Source: Actinomadura_E scrupuli (GTDB lineage Bacteria; Actinomycetota; Actinomycetes; Streptosporangiales; Streptosporangiaceae). Taken from it: a DNA stretch of 64,000 nucleotides. Shown here in pieces: positions 1 to 8,463 of the stretch (the stretch's first letter is position 1; every line of letters begins with the position of its first letter). Below the pieces are notes generated by a model that saw only the letters and a program-made list of their open reading frames with translations, did not search any database and had not been told where the DNA came from. A program made the translations under genes and the position numbers. The DNA is taken from NCBI RefSeq assembly GCF_050971785.1, contig NZ_JBPCCU010000003.1:496001-560000 (forward strand). The letters run 5' to 3'.

Positions 1-123
1 GGAGCCTCACGCCTCCGCCGTGACGGGCCTCCCGGGGCGCGGATGAGCCGTCCTGCCCTCGCCGAGCCACCCTCCGGATGGGAGGCGAAGCGGGCCGCGA
101 CGCCGGGACGGTAGGTTTCGGAC
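1..123. other. Upstream region of first gene
   Basis: No gene is convincing here. A TANNNT-type -10 hexamer, TAGGTT at 112-117, lies exactly six bases before the GTG at 124, the spacing seen for leaderless actinomycete transcripts. No good -35 is visible. The left end could hold the tail of a gene from outside the window, but I cannot support one. Confidence 0.3.
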
Positions 124-1422
124 GTGGCAAAAGATCGTTCGTCGGGGCCCGGCCGGGCACAGCAGATCGGCTTCGCCGCCGCCCTCGGCGGCCTGGCCGG
201 TGCCGCGCTGACCGGTCACCGGGGTGTGCGGGCCGGCTTCGCGGGCGCGGCGGCCGGCGCCGTCGCCCTGGGGGCCGTGGAGGCGGTGGCCCGGGCACGG
301 CAGCGTCCCGGCCAGATCCCGGCGCTCTGGGCGCGGATCGCGAGCAGCGGTGCGCTGGCCGTTCCGCTCGGCTGGGCGGCCGGCCGCCTGACCGGCGCCG
401 GGCCCCTCGCGGTCGGTGCGGTGACCGGTGCCGCCGCCGGCGCGCTGGCGCTACGGCCGCAGAAGGTGGCGCTGGGGCCGCTGGCCGGCGCGGCGGTCGG
501 CGCCGCATTCCTGGCCCGGCGGCGGCCGGTGCCGGCGTCGGTGGTGGCGAGCACCACGGTGGTGTCCTACCGGGTGCTGGCGGCGCTGCTGTTCCGGGAC
601 CCGCAGGTGAGCCTGCTGGCCGAGCGGGTCCGGCCGGAGGAGCTGCCGTTCGTCGTGCCGCTGGGGGCCCGCGGCCGGTACGTCGGCACTGGCTATGTCC
701 GGGACCTGGCGGGGGTGCTCGGCGGCACGTACGTCGAGGACGCGGCCGACGTCGGCATCGTCGCCTCGCTCGACGAGCTGCGCGGCCCGGACTTCGATCC
801 GGCGCGGGTCGATCCGCGGGTCCGGGAGTTCTACGAGCACACGACGCGGTTCACGCTCGACATCGTCCCGCGGTGGCGGCTGTGGGTGCGGCCGGGCTAC
901 CTGCTCTACCGGACGCTGCTGGCCCGCCCCCTCGGCCAGGCCAGCGTCCCGATGAACCAGCGCGAGGCACAGCGCGGCGTCCGCGGCCGGATCGACACCA
1001 TCACCTCCAGCCAGGACGGCGTCCCGCCGATCCGCGGCTGGATTCGCTCCTTCGCCGACACCGACGAGCCGATCTACGTCGGCATCTACACCACCTACCG
1101 CCACGAGGGCCGGGGATACGTCAGCGTCGGCTTCCCCGTCCCGCAGGCCAGTTTCACCGCGACCCTCCTGCCGCGCGCCCGCGCCGGCGGGGGCCTGATC
1201 CTGACCAGCCGCAGCGACCTCGACCAGCCTGGCCACTACCTGACCTACATAGATCCGCAGTCCCGGGACCTGACCGCCCTGGCGGTGCACGGCTTCGCCG
1301 AGCAGCTGGAGGTCTACGTGGAGGACGGCGAACTACGGGCCGAGCATGCCTTCTCGGTCTTCGGGCTGCCGTTCCTCATGCTCCACTACCGCATGCACCG
1401 CAAGCCCGCCTCGGCACCTTGA
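124..1422 (+). CDS. Conserved hypothetical membrane-associated protein
   Basis: This is a 432-residue protein of unknown function, starting with GTG. The first about 130 residues are Gly/Ala-rich and hydrophobic, with roughly five short segments (near residues 12-31, 33-57, 74-90, 92-109 and 117-131) that could be small-residue membrane helices. From about residue 170 it becomes polar and globular, with a run of conserved-looking aromatic and charged residues (FYEHTTRF, WIRSFADT) and no catalytic motif that I recognise. There is no Shine-Dalgarno; the start is chosen because TAGGTT lies six bases upstream, as in leaderless genes. It ends just before a bidirectional hairpin at 1451. The gene stands alone. 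Membrane location is inferred from composition only. Confidence 0.75.
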   Translation: MAKDRSSGPGRAQQIGFAAALGGLAGAALTGHRGVRAGFAGAAAGAVALGAVEAVARARQRPGQIPALWARIASSGALAVPLGWAAGRLTGAGPLAVGAVTGAAAGALALRPQKVALGPLAGAAVGAAFLARRRPVPASVVASTTVVSYRVLAALLFRDPQVSLLAERVRPEELPFVVPLGARGRYVGTGYVRDLAGVLGGTYVEDAADVGIVASLDELRGPDFDPARVDPRVREFYEHTTRFTLDIVPRWRLWVRPGYLLYRTLLARPLGQASVPMNQREAQRGVRGRIDTITSSQDGVPPIRGWIRSFADTDEPIYVGIYTTYRHEGRGYVSVGFPVPQASFTATLLPRARAGGGLILTSRSDLDQPGHYLTYIDPQSRDLTALAVHGFAEQLEVYVEDGELRAEHAFSVFGLPFLMLHYRMHRKPASAP

Positions 1423-1450
1423 TCGGGTCATCCCATCGAAAAAGACAAGA

Positions 1451-1470
1451 CCGGCCCCCGTGGGGGCCGG
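1451..1470. terminator. Bidirectional hairpin terminator
   Basis: CCGGCCCCC, GT, GGGGGCCGG form a perfect nine-base-pair stem between two convergent genes (ends at 1422 and 1480). No T-tract follows, as is common in actinomycetes. Confidence 0.7.
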
Positions 1471-1479
1471 ACTCAGTTC

Positions 1480-1650
1480 CTAATCTTCCAGGAAGAGCAG
1501 CTCTTCCTGCTGGCCCCCATCGAGGATGTCAGCGATCTCCTCGGGAGGGAAACCTGCTCGCAGCCCCCGCAGGTAGAGGGGGGCTACGTAGGCCTCGCCC
1601 GCGTCGGTCTCGTCGCCGACGTTCGGCTTCTGCTCCGGCATCTCAGACAT
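1480..1650 (-). CDS. Small acidic protein, 56 residues, unknown function
   Basis: The ATG at 1650 has a purine-rich ribosome site (GGAAAGGAAA) about nine bases upstream, and the reading frame ends just before a clean hairpin terminator, so this looks like a real short gene. The product is strongly acidic (many Glu/Asp), has no Cys, and ends in LLFLED. The middle carries YVAPLYLRGLRAGFPPEE, the rest being polar. It lies 89 bases downstream of the acetyltransferase gene on the same strand and could be cotranscribed with it. Size and layout resemble a peptide precursor or a small regulator, but no modification enzyme apart from the GNAT protein is near. Function unknown. Confidence 0.6.
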   Translation of the reverse strand: MSEMPEQKPNVGDETDAGEAYVAPLYLRGLRAGFPPEEIADILDGGQQEELLFLED

Positions 1651-1739
1651 CGGAGATTTCCTTTCCGTGCTCTGGTTTGTGTCGCTCCTGTATCGGACAG
1701 TGCGCACCCGCACGGCTGCGGCAAGCAACGGCATGCGAG

Positions 1740-2321
1740 CTACGCGCGGGCCGACAACCGGGCTCTGACCTCGGGCCACTCGGTGACGAGGATCGAGAAG
1801 TACACGGTGTCGCGCCAGGTGCCGTCGGGGCGGCGGCGGTGCCGCCGCAGGACGCCTTCCCGCTGGGCGCCCAGCCGGGCGATCGCCGCCTGGGAGCGGA
1901 GGTTCAGGTGGTCGGTCTTGAGCTGGACCCGTCCCATGCCCAGATCCTCGAAGGCGTGGGCCAGCAGCAGGAGCTTGCACTCGGTGTTGACGGCGCTGCG
2001 CCAGTAGGCCCGCCCGTACCAGGTCCAGCCGATCTCGAGCCGCTCGTTGGCGGTGTCGATGTCCAGGAACGTGGTCCAGCCGACGGCCCGCCCGGACTCC
2101 CGGTGGATGACGGCGAACGGGACGTATTCGCCGGCCAGGATGGAGTGGAGCCGCTCCGCCAGCTCGCCCTCGTCGCGCGGGGCGGGGCCGCCCTGCCAGC
2201 GCCAGACCTCCTCGTCCCGGCCACCCGCCACGAACAGATCTCTCAGATGATCCAGGGTGAGGGGTTCCAGGCGGACGGTACGGCCGGTCAGGGTCACGGG
2301 CTGCGGATGCTTGGCGGTCAC
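1740..2321 (-). CDS. GNAT family N-acetyltransferase (RimJ/RimL type)
   Basis: The 193-residue product fits the RimJ/RimL branch of GNAT acetyltransferases, which transfer acetyl from acetyl-CoA to protein N-termini or small amines. Family hallmarks include the TGRTVRLEPLTLDHL opening near residues 10-25, the central strand GWTTFLDIDTANERLEIGWTWYG, and the downstream helix RVQLKTDHLNLRSQAAIARLGAQREGVLRRH, where the family's CoA-binding and specificity helices lie. GTG at 2321 is chosen because it places the N-terminus at the usual distance from this motif; its ribosome site is weak. The substrate cannot be told. The small acidic gene follows on the same strand. Confidence 0.85.
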   Translation of the reverse strand: MTAKHPQPVTLTGRTVRLEPLTLDHLRDLFVAGGRDEEVWRWQGGPAPRDEGELAERLHSILAGEYVPFAVIHRESGRAVGWTTFLDIDTANERLEIGWTWYGRAYWRSAVNTECKLLLLAHAFEDLGMGRVQLKTDHLNLRSQAAIARLGAQREGVLRRHRRRPDGTWRDTVYFSILVTEWPEVRARLSARA

Positions 2322-2390
2322 GGTCCCTGACCGTAGGCAGTCAGTGGGAAAGACGCAAAACGCTCCGTGCATCTGGTGGATCATGGCGGT

Positions 2391-3320
2391 GTGACGAGGC
2401 GCTCGATGTACGCGGCGGTGACCGCGGTGGTGCTGGTCCTGGCCGTGGGATGCGGGGGCGTGCGGGCGGGGACCGCCGCGCCGCGGGCGTCCGGCACGGC
2501 GGGCCATCCGGGCCCGACGCTCCGGGCGACCGTCATGGGTCCCGGCCAGGGCCGCGAGATGCCCAACCCCGGCGGCGCCGGCGACCCGCGGCTGACCTCG
2601 GCACTGCTGACCCGGTTCGAGGACTCCAGGGAGTCCCCGGACCTGCCCGGCGCCACGGTCGCCATGCCCGCCGCCGCCCAGGGCTCGATGTTCATCCCGA
2701 TGCGGCAGGTGAGCAGCCCGCTGGGCGGCCCGCCGGAGTGCGTCAGGTGGACCTCCGGCGTGGCCTTCGCCGTCCTGAGCGACTTCAACACCCGGGGCGT
2801 GCAGCTCGCGGTGACCCGGCTGCGGAACGCCCCTCCGCGCCTGCGGCCCCCGGCGGCCGGGCGGACGCCCGCACCGGGGGGCACGCCTTCGATCGGACGG
2901 ACGCCCGGGCCCCGGCGGGCTCCCTCGACCGGCCGTACGCCTCAGGTCTGGCGGACGTTCTCGGACGAGAAGACGGCGCACCTGACCTTCAGCGAGGCGA
3001 TCGTCACCGGTCCCGCTCCGATGCTTGCCTCGCTCGGCGACCCGCGCGTACCGGCGTCCTGCGGGAAGCTCCCCGGCGTAGGCGGCGACACCGGCGGGAT
3101 CCGGGCGCTCCCGCCGCCGGTTCCCGGCGCGTGGGCGTACCTCGTCACCGGGTCCGGTGAGATCCCGGTCTGGCAGTGGGTGGTGGTCGTACGGGCCGCG
3201 CGCTACCTCCTGGAGGTGCGCATCCCGAACCAGGCGCCCGCACCGCGCATGGACCCGGTACGGCTGCTGCCGCTGATCGCCCGGGCCGCCCGCGCCAGGG
3301 CCGACGCCGCCCTCGGTTAG
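2391..3320 (+). CDS. Putative lipoprotein with GRTP repeats
   Basis: A 309-residue secreted protein. The N-terminus (VTRRSMYAAVTAVVLVLAVGC) is a short basic stretch, a hydrophobic core and a lipobox-like AVGC, which predicts lipid attachment at about Cys21 on the outer face of the membrane. I start it at the GTG at 2391 because the in-frame GTG at 2367 would put eight extra residues ahead of the signal. Around residues 150-190 there are several imperfect GRTP/GGTP repeats, a low-complexity linker. The rest shows no known domain. Its stop codon overlaps that of the convergent regulator (TTAG at 3317-3320). Function unknown; surface location is inferred. Confidence 0.75.
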   Translation: MTRRSMYAAVTAVVLVLAVGCGGVRAGTAAPRASGTAGHPGPTLRATVMGPGQGREMPNPGGAGDPRLTSALLTRFEDSRESPDLPGATVAMPAAAQGSMFIPMRQVSSPLGGPPECVRWTSGVAFAVLSDFNTRGVQLAVTRLRNAPPRLRPPAAGRTPAPGGTPSIGRTPGPRRAPSTGRTPQVWRTFSDEKTAHLTFSEAIVTGPAPMLASLGDPRVPASCGKLPGVGGDTGGIRALPPPVPGAWAYLVTGSGEIPVWQWVVVVRAARYLLEVRIPNQAPAPRMDPVRLLPLIARAARARADAALG

Positions 3321-4822
3321 GACGGCGCGCGGGTCAGCTCGCGGTAGTGCTCGTGGAACTCCCGTACCTCCGGCAACCGCGCGTACCTGCCGGTGAGGGC
3401 GTCGTCCAGCTCACGGGCGCGGAGTCGTACGGTCTGGAACCTGCTCGCCGACCCGAGCGCCTGCCTGCCGAGCGCGGCGGCCTCCTCGGGTGCACCGAGC
3501 CGGGTCAAGGCGATCCCCAGATTCATCCGGTTACCGGCCCCCTTTCCCGGGGCGACCTCGGCCGCCGGTCCCGACTCATGTACGGAAAGGGCACACCGGG
3601 CGTAATCCTCCGCCTTCACGAAGTTCTCTAGACGGAGGTGCGACCTGGCGGCGTAATCATGCAGCCTGGCTCTCAGGTCGGTGCTGTCGTCCTCGGTGAA
3701 GCGCAACGACACTCGCGTGGGAAGCCGGTCACAGAGCCGCTCGCCCTGGCGGATCATCTCCTCGGTGGGTTCCGGCTGTCCCAGTTGGGCGTGGACGCAG
3801 GCCGCCGTGGCGCGGAGCCGCACGGCCATCGGGTGTGACGCCGGGGTGAGCGCGATGCCCCGCTGGATCGCCAGTAAAGCTGTGCGGGGATCGTTGTCGT
3901 ACTGGGCGCTGACCGCCTGGGCCTCGACTGCCAGTGCGCGCAGTTCGGCGTGGCCGGCCTGGTCGGCATGCTCGAAGCAGTCGAGGGCGTAGGCCTTCGC
4001 GGCCCGGCGGTCGCCCAGGTTGAGGGCCAGCCAGGTCATCGCCTCGTCCAGCCAGGCGGCGTAGACGTACAGCCGCCGTCCCTCCTTGAGGGTGTGGCGG
4101 CCCTGGATCAGCTCCTGGACCCGCTGCCGGTAGGCGCGGGCCACGGCGAACTGCTCCGCCAGGGGAGCGCGGTAGTAGCAACGGTCGAGGTCGGTGACGA
4201 CGGCCTCCAGATGCTCCAGCGCACCGGAGCCGACCCCGGTGACCCCGGTCTGCCGGGTGAACTCCATGGCCTCGGCGGCCGCGTCCCCCAGCACGCGCTC
4301 CAGCGCGTACGGGGTGACCGCCGCCGCGAGACTCAGCCTCAGGGCGTCACGGCGGTTCGTGGGATCGCCTCCTTCCCGGGCCCGGCCGTACGGGACGTCC
4401 CTCCCATCGTGCGTCACCGGCAGCGGGGGGACCAGAGCCCGCGCGCGGAAGTTGGCGTCCAGGGCGCTGTGGTCCGCGCCGTCGAGCAGGTCGGCGACCG
4501 AGCACTCGTACAGCCGCGCCAGCCGGTCGAGGTCCTGGTAGGACGGGGTGCGGGCGGAGGCGCACGGGGCGGCGTCGAGACTCCAGTTCTCCCAGTACGA
4601 CACGTGCTTGAAGGTCTTGGGGCGTTCGTCCGGCCAGCGCTCGTTGTACCGGGCCGCGACCTCGCGCTGCGTCCAGCCGTGCGCCAGCCGGAAGGCGACC
4701 CGGGCGTTCACCCGGTGCCGGGCGCCGATCACCGAGGCGATCTCCCGCCAGGTGCCGCCCTGGGCTCGCAGGTCGTCGCGCAGCCGCGCGATCTCCCGTT
4801 TGAGGCTTGCCTGTGACGCCAC
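3317..4822 (-). CDS. XRE-like HTH regulator with TPR-type C-terminal domain
   Basis: A 501-residue protein with an N-terminal helix-turn-helix (about residues 30-110, including GWTQREVAARYNERW and SYWENW) and a long helical C-terminal region that looks like tetratricopeptide repeats, for example the paired-helix stretches around DRRAAKAYALDCFEHADQAGH and ENFVKAEDYARCALSVHE. Actinomycetes have many such XRE-TPR proteins; some respond to peptides or partner with small HATPase proteins. GTG 4822 is preferred over the upstream ATG at 4864 because GGAGG sits seven bases before it. It is divergent from an HATPase gene starting at 5054, a common pairing that suggests joint regulation. Confidence 0.85.
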   Translation of the reverse strand: MASQASLKREIARLRDDLRAQGGTWREIASVIGARHRVNARVAFRLAHGWTQREVAARYNERWPDERPKTFKHVSYWENWSLDAAPCASARTPSYQDLDRLARLYECSVADLLDGADHSALDANFRARALVPPLPVTHDGRDVPYGRAREGGDPTNRRDALRLSLAAAVTPYALERVLGDAAAEAMEFTRQTGVTGVGSGALEHLEAVVTDLDRCYYRAPLAEQFAVARAYRQRVQELIQGRHTLKEGRRLYVYAAWLDEAMTWLALNLGDRRAAKAYALDCFEHADQAGHAELRALAVEAQAVSAQYDNDPRTALLAIQRGIALTPASHPMAVRLRATAACVHAQLGQPEPTEEMIRQGERLCDRLPTRVSLRFTEDDSTDLRARLHDYAARSHLRLENFVKAEDYARCALSVHESGPAAEVAPGKGAGNRMNLGIALTRLGAPEEAAALGRQALGSASRFQTVRLRARELDDALTGRYARLPEVREFHEHYRELTRAPS

Positions 4823-5053
4823 GCCCGCTCCTCCGGCTCGCCGCCGTGTCCCGCCGGCTTCCATCCAAGGCCAGATCCCGGCGTGATGCGGTGACCGGTG
4901 CGGTCATCGCCGCCGGGAACGGCGAATTTCCCCGCCTGCCGGGGAGTCGCCGAACGTACCGTCCCCGTCACGGAGGGTTCGCAATCCACGGTCCACCGCG
5001 TTCACTGGTGCGGCGGACGCCCCCGGCCGGGGGCGCGGGACAGGAGGCCGGCG

Positions 5054-5512
5054 ATGCGGTCAGAACAGATCTTCGAGGCGGAGCCGGGCGCCGTGCCGGG
5101 CCTGCGGCGCTGGGCGGGCGGTCTGGTGCCCGTCCGGTGCGCCGTCCGGGACGAGGCGGTGCTGATCTTCTGCGAGCTGGCCACCAACGCCGCGACGCAC
5201 GGCACCGCGGAGAAGGTCCGGGTCATCGTGGAACACGGCGGGGGCGGGTTGCGCGGCGCGGTCCGGGAACTCGGCGCGGTGACGGGGCACCCGGTGCCCG
5301 ACCCGCGTGCCGTCGCCGAGATGCGGGCACTGGCCCGGCTCGGCGACGGCGAGCCCGTCGACCCGGACGACCTGCGGGAGACCGGCCGCGGGCTGGCGCT
5401 GATCGCGGCGCTGTGCGGGGACGACTGGGGCGTGCGAGCCACTCCGGACGGGCGCGAGGTGTGGTTCTTGCTCGCCCTCTGCCGCTGCCCGGGGGCCGCG
5501 GGTCAGCGGTAG
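5054..5512 (+). CDS. HATPase_c domain protein (anti-sigma/RsbW-like)
   Basis: A 152-residue protein of the GHKL ATPase fold. The N-box is visible as ELATNAATHG near residue 40, with the later ETGRGLALIAALC segment matching the G-box that closes over ATP. In actinomycetes such single-domain proteins usually act as anti-sigma or regulatory kinases. The ATG at 5054 has a strong GGAGG about eight bases upstream. It is divergent from the XRE-TPR regulator and its 3' end overlaps the convergent SDR gene by ten bases. The partner sigma or anti-anti-sigma factor is not adjacent. The role as an anti-sigma factor is inference from family. Confidence 0.8.
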   Translation: MRSEQIFEAEPGAVPGLRRWAGGLVPVRCAVRDEAVLIFCELATNAATHGTAEKVRVIVEHGGGGLRGAVRELGAVTGHPVPDPRAVAEMRALARLGDGEPVDPDDLRETGRGLALIAALCGDDWGVRATPDGREVWFLLALCRCPGAAGQR

Positions 5513-6417
5513 TCCTCCACCTTGGCGTCCTTGTGGTCACCGTAGAAGGCGTCGGCGAAGAACCGCGTCGCCTCGGGCTGCGAGCCGTCGAGGTCGGTGA
5601 AGCCGTACTCCTTGGCCAGCACCCCGGCCGACAGGGACTTACCGGACCAGCGCCGCACGTCCGGGTCCCCCGCGAGCGCGGCCACCGCGCGGCCCACGTA
5701 GTGCGGGGTCTCGGAGATCGCGAACCACTTGTCCTTGGCGATCCCGTCCCGCCACCGGTCCTCGGTGACGCCGAAGTGCTCCAGCATCTCCTCCGAGCGC
5801 AGGAAGCCGGGCGTGAGCGCGACCGAGGTCACCCCGTGCGGGCCGACCTCGTCGGCGAGCATCTTGCCCATCCGGGTGATGGCCACCTTGACCAGGTCGT
5901 AGAACATCGACCCGCGGTAGCGGTCGTTGAACATGTCGTCGCCGTCGGTGAGCTCGATGACCAGGCCCCGGCCGCGCCGGACCAGCAAAGGGAGCACGGT
6001 GTGCAGGGTGATCAGGTGGGTCTCCAGGCCGTTGCGCACCATGTTCAGGCCCTTGCCCAGGTCGTGCTCCCAGATCGGCTTCCACTCGATCCACCGCTCG
6101 CCGCCCCAGGTGTCGTCGACGAGCACGTCCAGCCGGCCGTCCTGCTCCCGCTCGATGCGGGCCACCAGCTCCGCCACGTCGGCGGGGACCATGTGGTCAC
6201 AGCGCACGGCGATGCCGTGCCCGCCGGCCTTGGTCACCAGCTCGGCGGTGTCCTCGATGGTCTCCGGCCGGTCCACGGGGCTGCGCGCGGCCCGCGTCGA
6301 GCGGCCGGTGACGTAGACGGTCGCGCCGGCCGCGCCGAGCTCGACGGCGATGGCCCGTCCGGCGCCGCGGGTGCCGCCGGTGACCAGCGCGATGGTGTCA
6401 TGCAGTGGGAGGTTCAT
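5503..6417 (-). CDS. Short-chain dehydrogenase/reductase (SDR)
   Basis: A 304-residue NAD(P)-dependent oxidoreductase. The Rossmann nucleotide-binding motif TGGTRGAGR lies near residue 14-22 and the catalytic Tyr-X3-Lys appears as YDLVK in the middle. The length is somewhat above the usual 250 because of an insertion after the first strand pair and a C-terminal extension. The ATG at 6417 is preferred over TTG 6429 because GGAG lies eight bases upstream. It lies 29 bases downstream of the tetR gene on the same strand, so the two probably form one transcript controlled by that repressor. Substrate unknown. Confidence 0.85.
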   Translation of the reverse strand: MNLPLHDTIALVTGGTRGAGRAIAVELGAAGATVYVTGRSTRAARSPVDRPETIEDTAELVTKAGGHGIAVRCDHMVPADVAELVARIEREQDGRLDVLVDDTWGGERWIEWKPIWEHDLGKGLNMVRNGLETHLITLHTVLPLLVRRGRGLVIELTDGDDMFNDRYRGSMFYDLVKVAITRMGKMLADEVGPHGVTSVALTPGFLRSEEMLEHFGVTEDRWRDGIAKDKWFAISETPHYVGRAVAALAGDPDVRRWSGKSLSAGVLAKEYGFTDLDGSQPEATRFFADAFYGDHKDAKVEDYR

Positions 6418-6446
6418 GTGCTGCTCCAATGTGCCGGGATGAGATG

Positions 6447-7040
6447 TCAGGAAGGCCGGGGGTGCCGCCAGGCCGCGAGCACCCCGTCGACGTCGGCCCG
6501 GACCCGCTCGCGCAGGCCGCCCTCGGGCAGCACCGACCAGCGGATCGCGCTGCCGTCGGCGAGCGCGGCGAGGACGCGCGCGGCCTGGGGGACCGGTGGC
6601 GCCCCCGGCAGGGCGCCGGTCGCGACCGCGCGCCGCACCAGGACCGCCACCTCGGCCTCGATCGCCGCGTAGACCTCCGCCAGCAGGCCGCGCAGCTCGT
6701 CGTCGGCGAAATCCACGGCCAGCTGGGCCAGGTTGTTGGCGGCGTTCGCGGGGTCGTCGAGCGCGGCGTACGGCTCGATCACTCCGCGGCGCAGTGCCTC
6801 CACCGGGTCCTCGACCCCCTCGACGGCGGCGCGGACGGTCCGCGGGAGCGCCTCGATGGTGATCCGCGACAACGCGGCCAGCAGCCCGTGCTTGGAGCCG
6901 AACCGCTGCACCAGCGTGCCCGCCACCACGCCCGCCTCGGCGGCGATGTCGGCGAGGGTGAAGGAGGGCCCCAACCGCCCTATGACCTCGCCGGCGGCGG
7001 CGAGCAGCCGCTCGTCACTGACCTTCCGGGGGCGTGCCAT
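6447..7040 (-). CDS. TetR family transcriptional regulator
   Basis: A 197-residue repressor-type protein. The N-terminal HTH runs about residues 8-55 (ADIAAEAGVVAGTLVQRFGSKHGLLAAL), with a helical ligand-binding domain after it. A perfect palindromic operator candidate sits just upstream at 7049-7062, in the place expected for autoregulation. The SDR gene follows on the same strand, making it the likely target. The ligand is unknown. Confidence 0.9.
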   Translation of the reverse strand: MARPRKVSDERLLAAAGEVIGRLGPSFTLADIAAEAGVVAGTLVQRFGSKHGLLAALSRITIEALPRTVRAAVEGVEDPVEALRRGVIEPYAALDDPANAANNLAQLAVDFADDELRGLLAEVYAAIEAEVAVLVRRAVATGALPGAPPVPQAARVLAALADGSAIRWSVLPEGGLRERVRADVDGVLAAWRHPRPS

Positions 7041-7048
7041 GGAGTTAT

Positions 7049-7062
7049 TGAATCACGATTCA
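7049..7062. promoter_or_regulatory. Palindromic operator for the adjacent tetR gene
   Basis: TGAATCACGATTCA is a 14-base inverted repeat (six-base arms) eight bases upstream of the tetR start. The position and symmetry match TetR-family autoregulatory sites. Binding is inferred. Confidence 0.65.
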
Positions 7063-7100
7063 TTAACTACCGCCACCCTGAGCGCCTCCCCAGGCCCCCT

Positions 7101-7143
7101 CCATGATCATGCAATCGTTCGACAAGCGATTACATGATCACGG
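7101..7143. repeat. Dispersed 43-base palindrome, copy A
   Basis: Imperfect inverted repeat with 19-base arms starting CCATGATCATGCAATCGTT and a five-base loop CGACA; three arm positions mismatch. It is followed by CGGAGGTGGGG, partly complementary to the C-rich flank before it. It lies downstream of the PPOX gene and upstream of the tetR promoter. The same element occurs at 11967-12009 and 63387-63429. Confidence 0.85.
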
Positions 7144-7228
7144 AGGTGGGGAGGAGGGCGGAGCAGTCGGCCCGGCGGCTCAGTGGCTCGGGGTGGGTGG
7201 CTCGGGTGGTGGGTCGGGGTGGGGCGGG

Positions 7229-7654
7229 TCAGGCCGCGATGTCGCGCTGCGCGACGACCTTGGTGATCCGGACCCGGGCGAGGTACTCGCCGGGGACGGC
7301 GTTGCGGGCGCCGAACTCCTCGGCCTTGTCCTGGCCCATGTAGCGGCCCCCGAGGGCGGTGGCCCACTTCCTGAGCTCGCCCAGGTCCTCCGACAGCGAC
7401 GCCATGCCGTGGATCACCACGAAGGAGTACGGCGGTCTCTCCTCGTCGACGCAGAGGCACACGCGGCGGTCCTGTTCGAGGATCCTGCCCTTCAGGCTCG
7501 TCTTGCCGGTGGTGAAGATCAGGTCGTCCCCGTCCAGCAGGAACCAGATGGGGGTCACGTGCGGGGCGCCGTCCGCGCGGGTCAGGCCGAGCTTGCCGGT
7601 CCGGGTGCCGGCCAGCACGAACTCCCGCCACTCCGCGTCCGTCATCGTTCTCAT
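7229..7654 (-). CDS. PPOX-class flavin/F420-dependent oxidoreductase
   Basis: A 141-residue protein of the pyridoxamine-5'-phosphate-oxidase-like split-barrel fold. Typical segments are GKLGLTRADGAPHVTPIWFLLDGDDLIFTTG (strands 1-4) and RRVCLCVDEERPPYSFVVIHGMA. In actinomycetes many members of this group use F420 rather than FMN to reduce small ketones or enones; I cannot tell which cofactor applies. The start is at 7654; ATG 7645 in the same frame is possible. It is transcribed toward palindrome copy A and is divergent from the hydrolase at 7710. Confidence 0.8.
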   Translation of the reverse strand: MRTMTDAEWREFVLAGTRTGKLGLTRADGAPHVTPIWFLLDGDDLIFTTGKTSLKGRILEQDRRVCLCVDEERPPYSFVVIHGMASLSEDLGELRKWATALGGRYMGQDKAEEFGARNAVPGEYLARVRITKVVAQRDIAA

Positions 7655-7709
7655 CCGGCAAGTCTGCCCGCTGGCCGATCACGTAACCGGCATCGCTACG
7701 GTGGGTGAG

Positions 7710-8348
7710 ATGGACATCCAGACGGCGCTCGGGCCGGCCGAGGTGACGCTGGACGTGACGGCGGACCCGCGCTTCCTGCTGGTGCTGACGCACGGCTCCA
7801 ACGGCGGTGTGGAGGCCGCGGACCTGCTGGCGGTACGGGACGTGGCGCTGGCCCTGGGAGGTGCGGTGGCCCGGGTGATGCAGCCCTTCCGGGTGGCGGG
7901 CAGACGGTTCCCGGGCGACGCGGCACGGCAGGACGAGGCCTGGCTCGAGGTGATCGGCGTGCTCCGGGAGAAGTGCGGTGACCTCGCGTTGATCCAGGGC
8001 GGGCGGAGCAACGGCGCCCGGGTGGCCTGCCGTACCGCCCGCCGGGCGGGAGCCAGGGGAGTGCTGGCGCTGGCGTTCCCGCTGCACCCGCCGGGGAAGC
8101 CGGAGCGGTCGCGGGCGGGCGAACTGCGCGAGGCGAGGGGGGACGGCGCCGGGCCGGGCGCGGAGGTGCTGGTGGTCAGCGGCGAACGTGATCCGTTCGG
8201 CATCCCCGACGCCGCGGACGCCACCCGGGTGGAGGTGCTGCCGGGGGAGCGCCACGACCTGGCGAAGAACCCGGCCGCGGTCGGCGTGGTCGTCGAGCCG
8301 TGGCTACGGCGCTGGGCGAGCCCGCCCGGTGGTCGGCCGGCGGGCTGA
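7710..8348 (+). CDS. Alpha/beta hydrolase of the Tex30/KANL3-like family
   Basis: A 212-residue protein. The nucleophile elbow appears as GGRSNGAR around residue 98, with LVLTHGSNGG early (oxyanion region) and a late GERHDL that supplies a His. These match the small dienelactone-hydrolase-like family (COG3571-type). TACGGT lies seven bases upstream of the ATG, a spacing compatible with a leaderless transcript, and the ATG is also preceded by GGGTGAG. Substrate unknown. It is divergent from the PPOX gene. Confidence 0.75.
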   Translation: MDIQTALGPAEVTLDVTADPRFLLVLTHGSNGGVEAADLLAVRDVALALGGAVARVMQPFRVAGRRFPGDAARQDEAWLEVIGVLREKCGDLALIQGGRSNGARVACRTARRAGARGVLALAFPLHPPGKPERSRAGELREARGDGAGPGAEVLVVSGERDPFGIPDAADATRVEVLPGERHDLAKNPAAVGVVVEPWLRRWASPPGGRPAG

Positions 8349-8463
8349 CCGGCCGGGTCCGGGACCGTGCGGCGGGCCCGCGACGGGTGTGTCAAGGCAG
8401 GCGGCTACGCCCCCGAAGACGATCATCTGATGTGATCGGCCGCCACGCTCCCGTGGCGGACGG

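Noticed and set aside
1480..1650. Lasso-type leader motif (YxxPxL) in the acidic peptide
   Set aside because: Spacing to Gly and the required Thr are missing, and there are no lasso maturation genes nearby.
78..2330. A 750-codon open frame on the plus strand
   Set aside because: It covers the first gene and an antisense of GNAT, has no family signal, and is an expected shadow in very GC-rich DNA.
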